Origin: Glandiceps talaboti | Lineage: Eukaryota; Hemichordata; Enteropneusta; Spengelidae | Reading direction: 5' to 3' | DNA: 64,000 bases | NCBI RefSeq assembly: GCF_964340395.1 | Contig: NC_135569.1 | Span: forward strand, 13,070,019-13,134,018 | Part shown: in pieces, positions 11,683 to 24,629 of the stretch | Layout: each line of letters begins with the position of its first letter | How positions within the stretch are numbered: the first letter of the stretch is position 1 | Notes under the pieces: generated by a model | The model's database searches: none | The model's input: only the letters and a program-made list of their open reading frames with translations | Told to the model about the DNA's origin: nothing | Made by a program: the position numbers and the translations under genes

Positions 11683-12522
11683 GTGTATGTGTGTACGTGC
11701 GTAAACATTGCATGTCAGGATATAAGTGTTGCCAAATTCGGAAATATTTATTTCAGAATTAAAAGTTAAATTACCAAGTAAAACTTATTTGTAGCAATGA
11801 TTTATCTCGAGTCGGTATTTTGCTACTTAAAGTGTCCAACTTTCTTCTGCCATTGCGATAATTATGATCAGTATATCAAAACGAGAATTCTAATATGTTG
11901 AAGATTTTAAAGAGAAAATTCAATATCAATATTTTACATCATTTGAAACCCAATACTAGATTTTATAATATAGATGTCGTTTTCAAACATTTGTTGTCAT
12001 AAATTAAAACTACTATATTGATGATAAAATGGTGTAGTATTCTAAGTAAGTACATAAAGAATTTCAAAAAAATGATACATGATATGGTTTTCATATTTGT
12101 CAACATTTAATAATGTTTTACTAGATTTAAAATTTAATTTTTTTTCTCTCGTGCTTGCGCAGTTTCATTCATTGTATTCAATAATAGAACTTGGACATTT
12201 ATTAAATTTAAAAATTTAATTTTCTCAGAACATTTGTTAGTTTTGCCTTCGCTAATGTTTTCCTTACTTTCGATAACTGCAAATTAGTTATAAATTTGTA
12301 ACAAGAGGCTTTTCGGCTTAAGTTTTTGAAAACTTTTTACAATGATCATTATGGCTAAGTATATTGCATTATTTTATTACTGCATAATATCACTTATTAG
12401 ATTTTAAAAATGAATATTCTGTGTCTTAATTATCGTTAGAATAACCTTTATATCGAGGCATACACATCACAACTGGCTACAGTTTGAATCGTTACAACTG
12501 CAGGTACAGGCACGGTTACACA
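11683..12522. other. AT-rich intergenic spacer before gene B
   Basis: No coding frame, repeat array or recognisable RNA was seen. The last 100 bp before 12523 should contain the gene B promoter or 5' UTR. No convincing TATA box stands out. Confidence 0.35.
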
Positions 12523-12589
12523 ATGTCTCATTTCACTTTTCTAAGATATGTTCTGGTATCAGTAATGCTGATCAGTGCTGAACATCCGG
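12523..12589 (+). other. Signal-peptide first exon of gene B
   Basis: The ATG at 12523 opens 22 codons with a hydrophobic core (YVLVSVMLIS) ending AEHP, followed by one spare base and a strong donor (gtaagt). The exit phase (1) is exactly what the FTP cassette needs. No other exon nearby fits the start of this gene. Confidence 0.7.
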
Positions 12590-15500
12590 GTAAGTTAATT
12601 TGTATGAGTATTTCGCTTATAATGAAATTTATATATACGTAGCAGAGACATTTTTATAATGCCGTAATTTTAACATTGGATCTCAGTATTTGTAAATAAC
12701 TGATCGAACCATTGCTGAACACAAACGTACTCACACGCTCCATACTCACCGTCCATTTAATGTTATTGTTTATCGGCTCAGTTTGATACTACCACGCAAA
12801 AACGAAACCAAATCAAAGCACGCAAAAACCAAACGAAAACTACACATGCGACATGTAAAGATAGCAAGGTTGCTTTTTCCTGTTGCATTATGTGTAAAGA
12901 AAACAATCTGTTTATTGAAACATACTACTAGTACATATAGACAGAGATATGCGGTAGGCACCGATGATTTGATGTCTGCGTTTAATGTCTGCATGGATAG
13001 ATCATAGTAAGACACTTTATTCATACGGTCCCATCCTAAGGTGTAGCATGTGCAGTTTCCTACTAATGCAAGAATCCTAAGTTTAGTCCCTTGCCTCCAG
13101 TTTGCCCAATATACCTCTATGATCTATAACAACCTTCAAGTTGATTACTTTTTATACAGTGTTGTGTTTACTTTCCCTATTTCAGCTGTGTTGTCATCAC
13201 GGTCGCACGGACGGAAAACCAGACAGACAGACAGACAGACAGACAGACATAGACATAGACATACGTATATTTTGTTATTGAAGTACAGTTTACAATTATA
13301 GAGGTGCTGTGACATTTCTTAACATGTATATGTAATATTATTAGTACAGTAATAGCTTAAGAGTTACAACAAAATTATTGACATGCCGTACTATGTACAT
13401 ACAGTTGTTGATGTATTTTATTATTATTATTTATTTTATTTCTTGTAAGAAAACGCGCTACACATGCGTCTCAACGCATTGAACAGGCTGAAGTTTAAAA
13501 AAATGCAATAAAGTAAAGAAAATAACAGCATACAAAAAGGGACTAAGTGTAAAACTGACCGACTAAAATAACAAAATATACGTATGTCTTGATGTAAAAT
13601 CGTGAATGATTTAGTTTGGATAATGTAATGCACTATTTTGTGAATACTGATAGTCAGGCTAGAGTATTGCGTACAGAATTAAAGCATGACGCTACTTGTA
13701 TTTCTGAGTGTACTGAATATCATTAGACCAGTAAATGTGCTTTATCATAATTGTGAGTATGCGGCGACATCAGTTACAACATAAATATGTGTCTCAGTAA
13801 TTGTCAACTTAATTTTTAATATTGCTCACTAATTAGCTGGCAACATCATTAAGTTGCTGTGCGGGAATTACTGCGATGACTGTAACATCATGCATACATA
13901 ACAATGCGTCCGCGTTATTGTCTTTGGAACAAGCATAGTATGCAGTGATGTTGAAAGTTAGATGTAGCTGATTGCCAAAACAACTCTCTTAGCCAGGTCA
14001 TTGCTAGTTTGTGCTTTTGTTTATCATATAGAGAGTTGCCATATTATCTGTGTAGACAACTATGTGTTTACTCCGCCAACACTTGTGCCACCGTCTACAG
14101 GCGAGTAAAACAGTGAACCGTTTTTTGTTATCAATGTGCATTTGTGAATTGTCAGGAAAGTCCGCTTGCCAATTAGTACAAAACCAGTCACCCGCGTAAT
14201 AACCGGCTCCCACCATAGTGCTCGCGTCGGTGACAAATTCCTGTCTGGGTAACGGTTCGCTTTCCATGAAAAGGGCCGTACCATTAAAGACTTTGCACAG
14301 GTTTGTACATGTATATCTGCTGCCGCTTGTTGATTTATCGGCACATGGTGTGATTGATGCTGTAAAGTGTTCATTAAATCTATAAGCCGCTGCAAGAATG
14401 TTCTACCACAGCGTATTACTTTTGCCGCCCAATTTAATTTGCCAACTAACCGCTGCAGTTCCCGCTTTGTTGCACGTTTACAATTAGTCCACAATTTCAA
14501 AGAATCTTGCAGTTCCTTCAGTTTGTCTTTGTTAAGCGATAACGTCCTAGTAACAGTATCTAGTTGGATACCAAGGAATGTGAAGCTCTGAGTGGGTTCA
14601 ACGACCTTGTCCCAGTTTATCGAAAACCCTAATTGTTGCAGCAAGCCACAAAGTTTCCTATATGCCTGCATGCAATCGAACTGTATCAGCGATAATAAGA
14701 AAGTCATCAAGGTAAACTATAATTGCATTGTAGCCATGCCGATGCATCATTCATGTTACGCTCTCTGTTATGTGATTAAATATTCCTGGGCTTTTGGCTG
14801 CTCCAAAGGGTAGTCGTGTGTCTCTAAGGTAGGTCCAGTGGTTTTCATTTTCAAACTTAAATTTTAAACCGGTAGCCTGTTGCATAAGAGTTTACAGAAT
14901 GTCCGATAGGTTGACTACAGTCATGTATAAGACGTACCTTTGACGTGCCCTTTTTGGGTATTACCCTAAACTGCTGATAATTGGTGTTTTTTGTCTACTT
15001 CAACATAATTCCCAGAAGCTAAATCTTCGCGTATTTGTTTCTCTACTGCATGTTTGTCAAAGATGGGTAATTGTTCCTGTCAATGGTTGTAAATCACTAT
15101 CTAAGTCAATTATATCGAAACCATTTTCAATATCATTAATAATGAAGTCGCGGTCGAAATCGCTTTTCCAAATGTGAATGCAGCTTTTCAATGGACTAGT
15201 AGTCGCATTCTATTGTTGAGCGCCCCAAAATTGAGGTGGATGGGTATACGTTTGTTTGTGTTGAAACTGTGGGTGCGGTTTCCCGCATCCATTCTTGATA
15301 CATGGGCGAATTTACACTTGCTCATATTTACAGGTGCAAATCAACTTCACCCCACTTTCCATTGGTCTCTGTTTTGCTTTCTGCGATATTCGTGGTCGTA
15401 AATCATTACTGAATCAGATGATGAGGATGTAAAATTCTGGGCGTAGTCCCAGACATTTACTGTGTGGTTGAGATAGGCAAGGATGTCGACTTTTCAGTAC

Positions 15501-18500
15501 GTGCCACTCATAATCTTTTTCCGCAGAATACGGGCATTTGCCGATATCCATTGTGCTAGCGAGACATGTTCAGGTTTTGGGTTTTGTAGTGATGTAATCT
15601 GGTATGAAAAACGGCTTTCGCTCACCTTTGGCTTCGGTCAGGTCTGCAGCATGTAGTGATGCCACGCCGCCCCCTGATAGGACACTTTTCAGGAAGTCGT
15701 CCTCGCTTCCCAGATTTTCCAACAGCTTATTCAGCTCCTTATCATTTGCTAGATCTTTTGTTGTTATGGGCTTACTGTCGGTAGGTGTTGCAAGCCTGCC
15801 GCTGCTTTGATTGATCTTTCCTCTAATGTTGGACTCCGGATGTTCAACTCTGCTGTCTTTTAGTTCCCATCATGCCCGCTTCAGCATACACTGCTGCCCA
15901 AGTGGTAGGGACATTTCGTTGATAGCATCATCATCCATCGCTGATATTATCTCCGTGGATCCAATGTCCTCTTTGCTAAGTTGCTCAATCGTCTTTGTCC
16001 CAAGTCCCCGCTCCCTGGACCATTTCTGAAATTCTTCGCTGATGTCCATGTTACTTTAAAAACTTTGAGGAGCTCAAACAGATCGTTGTGCAATGGATCT
16101 ATAACAATAGTAATAAAGTTATATAATATGACAGCCTCTGTCAAGGAACACCATGTCATATCATATATTATTATATTATATTCTTTATTTCAGGCCATTA
16201 AAAATGTCCCATACAACCACACAAAAAAATAAAAATACTATAGAAAAAACAACTAATTATAAAATACAAGTATATTCATAACCACAGCCTCGTACATGGC
16301 TTTAAACTCCAATGACGCCTGTGGCTGTTATTGTACACGCAATTGCAAGATTACCCTTACGGAAGGCATTCAGTTTAAATCTGGTACATAATATGATATA
16401 ACCATCCTTCAGAAATCCTTCTACAGTAGTGCTTCATTTCCAATATGTTTAATTTCCTTGCGCAGAATCTCCTGACCTTGTAAATGTTGCTTTGATGGGG
16501 ACTGCTTCTCAAAGTGGCCAGTATTATGATTGGTCAAATGCAAGCAATGCTATAGATGGTAATACCGAAAGTGACATGTATTTGAAAAGCTGCACCCATA
16601 CCAAATACGAACAGGATGCCTGGTGGAAAGTTGATCTCGGAATGTCGTATTCTGTATATGAGGTCATTGTAACTAATCGCCATGATGGCTCAAGTAAGTT
16701 AATGTAATTGGTTTAAATGTTGGGTTAACCTCAATAGCCTTTTAGTATAATGAGTTATTTAAAACAATACACTGTCGAGACTGCAGTGTGCAGCAATGTT
16801 ATTTTTATTTTCTACAACAGTGACGTTTCATAACAATTACATATGAAAGAATAGAATATATCCATACTTCTAAATTATTTTTTTCTTATAGTTGAAAATG
16901 TCGTTTGTAATCATGAGATCATAGGTATATAACCAAGATATTATCCGGTCTGCAGGTGAACGACTTCTACATGCTGAAGTGAGAGTAGGAAACGGTGATA
17001 ATTTTGGTGAAAATACCCGTTGCGGAGAGTTAGTTGGATCAGACAGAGTCAATAAGGAAACTTTGACTTTTCAATGTAATGGGCTTGTCAGTGGTCGCTA
17101 TGTCAGTGTTCAACTGGTGAATCGAACGGGTTTCGTGCATATATGTGAAGTTCAAGTCATGGTACCTAAATATTTGGTTGGTAAGTAGAGACAACAAAAT
17201 ATAATTTTATATGCCGCGCCCTGATAGGACACTTTTCAGGAAGTCGTCCTCGCTTCCCAGATTTTCCAACATCTTATTCAGCTCCGTGTCATTTGCTAGA
17301 TCTTTTGTTGGTATGGGCTTACTGTCAGTAGGTGTTGCAAGCGTGCCGCTGCTTTGATTGATCTTTCCTATAATGTTGGACTCCGGTTGTTCAACTCTGC
17401 TGTCTTTTAGTTCCCACCATGCCCGCTTCAGCATACACTGCTGCCCAAGTGGTAGGGACATTTCGTTGATAGCATCATCATCCATCGCTGCTATTATCTC
17501 CGTGGATCCAATGTTCTCTTTGCTAAGTTGCTCAATCGACTTTGTCCCAAGTCCCCGCTCCCTGGACCATTTCTGAAATTCTTCGCTGATGTCCATGTTA
17601 CTTTAAAAACTTTGAGGAGCTCAAACAGATCGTTGTGCAATGGATCTATAACAATAGTAATAAAGTTATATAATATGACAGCCTCTGTCAAGGAACACCA
17701 TGTCATATCATATATTATTATATTATTATATTATATTCTTTATTTCAGGCCATTAAAAATGTCCCATACAACCACAAAAATAAATAAAAATACTATAGAA
17801 AAAACAACTAATTATAAATACAAGTATATTCATAACCACAGCCTCGTACATGGCTTTAAACTCCAATGACGCCTGTGGCTGTTATTGTACACGCAATTGC
17901 AAGATTACCCTTACGGAAGGCATTCAGTTTAAATCTGGTACATAATATGGTATAACCATCCTTCAGAAATCCTTGTACAGTAGTGCTCCATTTCCAATAT
18001 GTTTATGTTTCCTTGTACAGGATTTCCTTATCTTGTAAATGTTGCTTTGATGGGGACTGCTTCTCAAAGTGGCCAGTATTATGATTGGTCAAATGCAAGC
18101 AATGCTATAGATGGTAATACCGAAAGTGACATGTATTTGAAAAGCTGCACCCATACCAAATACGAACAGGATGCCTGGTGGAAAGTTGATCTTGGAAAGT
18201 CGTATTCTGTATATGAGGTCATTGTAACTAATCGCCATGATGGCTCAAGTAAGTTAATGTAATTGGTTTAAATTTTGGCTTAAACTCAATAGCCTTTTAG
18301 TATAATGAGTTATTCAAAACAATACACTGTCGAGACTTCAGTGTGCAGCAATGTTATTTTGTTTTCTACAACAGTGACGTGTCATAACAATTACATATGA
18401 AAGAATAGAATATATCCATACTTCTAAATTATTTTTTTCTTATAGTTGAAAATGTCGTTTGTAATCATGAGATCATATGTATATAACCAAGATATTATCT

Positions 18501-21075
18501 GGTCTGCAGGTGAACGACTTCTACATGCTGAAGTGAGAGTAGGAAACGGTGATAATTTTGGTGAAAATACCCGTTGTGGAGAGTTAGTTGGATCAGACAG
18601 AGTCAATAAGGAAACTTTGACTTTTCAATGTAATGGGCTTGTCAGTGGTCGCTATGTCAGTGTTCAACTGGTGAATCGAACGGGTTTCATGCATATATGT
18701 GAAGTTCAAGTCATGGTACCTAAATATTTGGTTGGTAAGCATAGACAACAAAATATAATTTTCCCAAACATCTTGATACTACACCAATATTTCACACACC
18801 GTCTCTCTCGAAAGCCGAACTTTTGAAGAATAGGATTGGTGGGGACGTACCACAAGCAATGGAAGAAAAAGAAAAAGTATCCACAAACACACCTTTAAAT
18901 TATCTTTTTAATTGGTTTGTTTTTGAAAAAAAATATTGCTTGGACACGAAAATAAAGGAAATATTGGTCAGAAAGAAAACAGATATACATGAAGATCAAC
19001 AACGCAAGGAATTTAACTTTTTGTTTTAAATATTTCAAATTTTTTTAGCGCCGGTCAGGTTATCTGAAACATACGTTTTGTTTACATTGCCTAAATTGTG
19101 TCAATGTACCAAATTAAATGACTTTGTGCATTCTTAGAATATAAACTACTTACTGACAAAATGATATGAGAAATTTGAATGCCAACAGTTTATACATGAC
19201 TGTTTTATGTTGACTACCTCCTTTTTAACATACTCATTTGCTTTACATATACAGTGATATTACAAATAACCGCATTAGCACCTGACAATTCTACCACAAG
19301 TGTCTCTGACGAACAGGTATGAAACGAGTCATATGTAACAACATATAATATTAATCCTATGTATATATAGTTTCCATAGTGACGCCATTCATACTACACA
19401 TTTAACCACAAGGGACATGTCCCATCTGGTAGAAGATAACACTCTCAAATGCTCCAAAGTTCGATATCGAAAGAGTTTTATCCCGTCAGATTGTTAAATC
19501 GATGCTAAGTTGTAATTGAGTCACTTTTCGTTGCTTTTACTCGCATTTTTCAAGGGTTTTGTGTACATTAAAAGAAATTCTGTATATTTGTGAGCTGTAA
19601 ACTATGTATCCCTTGAGGACTAATAAAATAATAATGTGACTGAAAATTAGAATTTGATATCACAAACTATTATATAAATTATACTGTTGGGCACCCTGAT
19701 ATCATCTCAGGCAAGGAAATATGTTTCAAAGACATCCCACGACTAATTGAAATCCAAAGAATCTGCAGAAATGCCTACAATTAACATATTCAATCAAAAT
19801 CACTTACATTGTAGATACAACAAATTGTGCCAAAAACTAGAAATAATCCACTTACTAAATAAAAGTGGCACAAGCTGAGAGATATTACCCGAATCAAGCC
19901 ACGATTAAGCTATTTTAGTTTTATGCAAATGTCGATAGCCTTCTAATACATTGCAATTGTCTACTAGTATTGTTACAAACATGACTGCATAATATTCATT
20001 TCCTCGACTAAATTACGTCATCGGATAATTTATAAGTTATATCATCATATACCAGACTTGGTCTCAGCCATTGACAAGTGAACCCTCAGTATAAATCAGA
20101 AAGCAGAATACTCTGGGTACGTTTTAAACATGGAGCAAACATTATGCTCATAAAAGTAATCAGTTTGTGTCACTTTGAGGCATTTATCCTTACATAGCTG
20201 TCAGGTGCTCGACTGGTTTACGAATATTGCTTCGCGATTGACTGATTATTTTCAAAGGTTATCAGCATTTATAGAGATTACCAGTTTTTCTAATCGTAGA
20301 TTTTTTCATGTTCATACTACAGAAAATACAGTATAGTTTATATATATCTTGGCAAATAGAAAGAGTGTCGTAACAAAGAGATTAGTCTAAGAGTATTTTG
20401 TGGTGTTATCTCTAGCGGTATCCCATGCAGAAAAACACAAAATTGGTTTAATACATAAAGTGTACAGATTTCGTTACCATAGATAACCGCCAACCTGGCC
20501 GGACACATTCCAAAATTCCGTGGAGATAACTTATGAGATTTTCAAAGTTTAAAAGTTACGGAAGTGCTATTATATTTTATTACTTAAAATTATGTAAGTT
20601 GGTAGCATTAAATCAATACACTTGTAATAAAGGCAGAAATAATCCTGATTGGACTTTTGAAGGATGAAAGGAATGTGTCCTGAAGGTATGATTATATGTT
20701 ACTTTGTTACTTTCAGCTCAAAGAGAAAATGGATAAATTGTACAATATCACAGAGAATCTACAAGGAATTGGTATAACATTGGAAGAGAGAAACGAGATA
20801 GCTCAAGGTAAGAAAAAAGAGAACTCATTCTTAGAGAGAAGCTTTTTATCTACTTTGTGTTTTTCCCTTATAACAATGCAATATATGATAATATAAATGA
20901 ATCGTCACATCTCGTGTTGTCAGGCTGCTTAATTATAGAAATTCTTTAATCATTGTCGTGATCACGTGACTCAGCCTGTAATGCTAATGATATTCGAACA
21001 ACTACGTATACTAGTTCTTTGTTTGGCACAAAGGGCCGAGTTCGGCTTTAGAACGCAAGGAGGCCCCCCCCCCCC

Positions 21076-21118
<43 letters not shown>

Positions 21119-21463
21119 CAGTTCTACATTATTTCGGTGTGAAGGGAATTTCTCGATCAAGTACGCTGAAAACAGGCGATGAACTTCAAGAGATCGTACT
21201 CAACATGAGTCGTCAATTACTCGAAGAAGAAAGATATATGGTGACGTTTTTAAGTCTTAATAGTAGTATGTTATGTATTTAATCCATTCATGCAAGACAC
21301 TTTCACCGTTTCAATATTATGACACTGTCACCAATTAGCAGTTATATTTGTTATGGTTCAGATATCGTCATAAAAGTTTTACCATAATTTATTGAGATAT
21401 GCTGAATATATTACCCTAGGTAGACAAGTAACTTATTGACATCCATCCCTATCTGTTATTTTT

Positions 21464-21531
<68 letters not shown>

Positions 21532-24500
21532 TCTTTAATTCAGGCCACCAAGATATCCCATAAAAATATTTAAAAAAACATACAAACACAGAAAAAGACA
21601 GACATAATAATATTAAACTAGCAACTATAGTGCACTGTACATGACAATCTTATACTTTCAACGAAAGTTTGAACGAGATCTTCTTTCTCAAAGAAGTGAA
21701 ATAATTACTTGACAATGGCATTTCTAAAAAGATTGAAAATCTAAACATACGCTTATAAACTGGTAAGTTGCTAATTGAAGATTAATCTTTCACAGCAAGT
21801 GTGACTACCATTGATCACGTAATGGATATTACTGCAACCATTATGATGTCATCACCTGACAACGAAACTCTAAGTCCTGAGATAGTCAGAGCCCTGATCG
21901 AGAAAACCATGAACATCCTGGAGATGACAGCTGATTTTGTTCTGAACAAGATGGAACCTGATAACCACCCTGTCTTCATCAACACTTCAAATGTATTGTT
22001 GAACTTGGAGTCTGGGACTGTAGACGATGTGACAAACAAGACAATTGACCTGGGTCACAGCTGCGGCTTTGAAATTCCATCTGCAGATGTCTTATTCCCA
22101 ATGTTGGACAAGAACAGACATGTATATGCAAAGGTGATGGCATTCAAATAGACGTCGAGAAATTTGTTAGTATTTCTAAACAAAATGAACGTTATTTTTT
22201 TGCAACCCAAGCAAACCAAGTTGAACGCGTTCAAACAGTAAAATATTAGATTTATACCCTGGTCGTTTGAACACGTATGTGATTGGTTTTCCGATGCCCA
22301 TAATATGGTTCAAAACCTACAAAATCGTTTTTATTTCAATAATTATGCGTGTACGGGTGTAATCACATTATTCCACAGTATTTTCCATAAATATATTTCT
22401 GCATTATGCCATAAAATACTGCAACTTCAGAGTTGTGTCAATCGAGCCGCTTGTATTTTTCGTGCCTGCCACCAACGTTGCCTTTCGACATACTGTGCGT
22501 TCTTTCAAGAAAAGCTATACAGCATAGTGGTACCTAACTATTCTGATTATCACCACATGCATCTTGTTAAAAAACCCGCTCAGAAACAGCGCCTCTATTG
22601 GCCAAACTGTTGTGAGTTTGTATCGTATTAAAGTGTGGAAATGCAACTATATCCTAATATACGACAAGGTAATATGTGGGAAATAAACGAAATCTTGCAA
22701 TATTCTTACTATAGCATCAGATTTAAAGAGATTGTCAACGAAGAACGACTCTCTTCAATCTACACAGAGAGCGTTTTCCTTTCTGTTTTGTATATGAATG
22801 ATAAATGATATTTCTCACAACAAACATGAATAAATAACTGTATTGTTTTACATTACAGTTATACAGAATCACTGGCAATCCGTTCAGTGGAAGAGGACAG
22901 GAGTTTATCTATGACGTACTCGGTTTGACGTACACATTTACCAATGGGACCAAGATCATTGGTAAGCATAGATAGACTATACACTTTCTCTATTTTAATA
23001 ATTCATTTTTAAAATCAAGTCATTGCCTAAGATTAAACATTTGTAAAAGTTTGGAATAAGTCCATGTAATACAACTAACCAGGTCAAACAAGGCGATAAT
23101 AGGTTGAATTTATTTTACAGTAACTGACACGAAGGAAGATATTGGAATTTGGTTAGGAAGACAATCGTCTAGACGTTACCAAGGTGATAATGTGATCGTG
23201 GCCCTTTCATCAGACAATTGGAAGAATTATACCTGGAGTGGACAGGTAAATGTTGTAATATTTTGATACAATACAATAGTCGTAGTAATGACACCCATTG
23301 CATGTATACCGTTAATAAGATTATTTTATTGTCAACAACAACCCTAAGGTTGCATTTATACCTGGTGCAGGCCAAGAAAAACATGTTTGAGGAACAATTA
23401 TGGAGTTTGTACCCGTCGTTATAAATCAATGTGCGACTACGTCATAGAATGATTCTGTTACGCTTAAAATATGACTCACGACGTTCAAACTTGTTATTAG
23501 TTTTCTGACGTTATTATTTATTAACTTAGCGCTACATCATTTCTGCACATTTCCTTTGTTCAGACAGAAAATACTTTTTGACCTAAGGGATTTTGTCATT
23601 TGTCGTCTTTTGACTGTTAGTGACAAGGCCCTATAGTTCTAGTCCTGTTTATCTTGACTGAACAAATAAAACGTATTAGTAAAAATAATATCTGAAAATT
23701 ACATGTATATACGATCACTACTATAGCAGTTCAAATTTAATTACCGTCTATGTTTTGTTCCTAGAGCAGCGTATCTCAACAATTAAATATTTATAAACAC
23801 GCAAAATACTAGTTGCTCCTTTCAAGGAGTACAAAGGCAAGACTGGTTTCATCCACGACTTGCATACTTTATACGCTTATGACCAGTCCGCTTGATAAAA
23901 TAAAGCTGAGCAAATATTGGAAAAAGGGTTAACACTTTAGATGACATGTTGTTTATAATTTGTATGTAACTACACCTTAAATTCTGGTTGCCAGGCTTTA
24001 AAGGGATAAAGAGAAAAGACATTCCTATTTTAAATCTAAACTAGATTAAGACAATTTGTACTCCTTATATTTAAGAAAAAATACTTTTCTAAGTCCCTAA
24101 GCATAACGAATTGCTGCTATTTCAGATGAAAATAGCCTCGCCATTGTTCCCCCTTTAACGTCTATGCTTATATTATACTATGTTTCAGGTCTCACAACCA
24201 TTCGCTGCCCTGCAACTTACTCTTGTTGGCACAGCACACATTCTGGCAAACACAACTGTTAAGGTGTACTACCAGAACAGCCGTAGAGACACCAGTGAGT
24301 GGATATACACAGCTACCATCAAGATAAATGGTACATCGTTTAATGCGTTCGTCCCAGAACATGAAATCTGGTATAATGGAAATTATACATTTAACTTTGA
24401 CTTGCCAGCAGGTGAGTGACCCCAGAACGGGAGAGAAACATACAATCGTTTGTAATATATTACATAAAGAATGGATAAAGATTCATCTGGGTGATACCTT

Positions 24501-24565
24501 TCCTGACCATTAATACTGAAAATGAAAGTACTAATATATTATTGATATACACACACGCACGAGCG

Positions 24566-24629
<64 letters not shown>

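Larger units (their letters stand above)
15650..18750 (+). repeat. Tandem duplication of element fragment plus FTP cassette
   Basis: Unit 1 (about 15655-17205) and unit 2 (about 17206-18750) are nearly identical with an offset of about 1555 bp. Each contains the 5' gag fragment on the minus strand, the intron sequence and the two FTP exons. The junction near 17205-17215 joins intron sequence after the first cassette directly to gag sequence. The event turned a one-FTP gene like A into the two-FTP gene B. Confidence 0.85.

Noticed and set aside
10936-11769. Long open frames of repeating Met-Tyr-Val-Cys or Thr-Tyr-Ile-His, here and at 9.3, 25.4, 28.0 and 59 kb
   Set aside because: They are translations of stop-free tetramer arrays; all frames on both strands are open and no family motif occurs.
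13850-16085. Ty3/gypsy or retrovirus-like LTR element
   Set aside because: No LTRs, protease or integrase were seen, and the RT C-terminal block with the RNase H style fits DIRS/Ngaro elements better.
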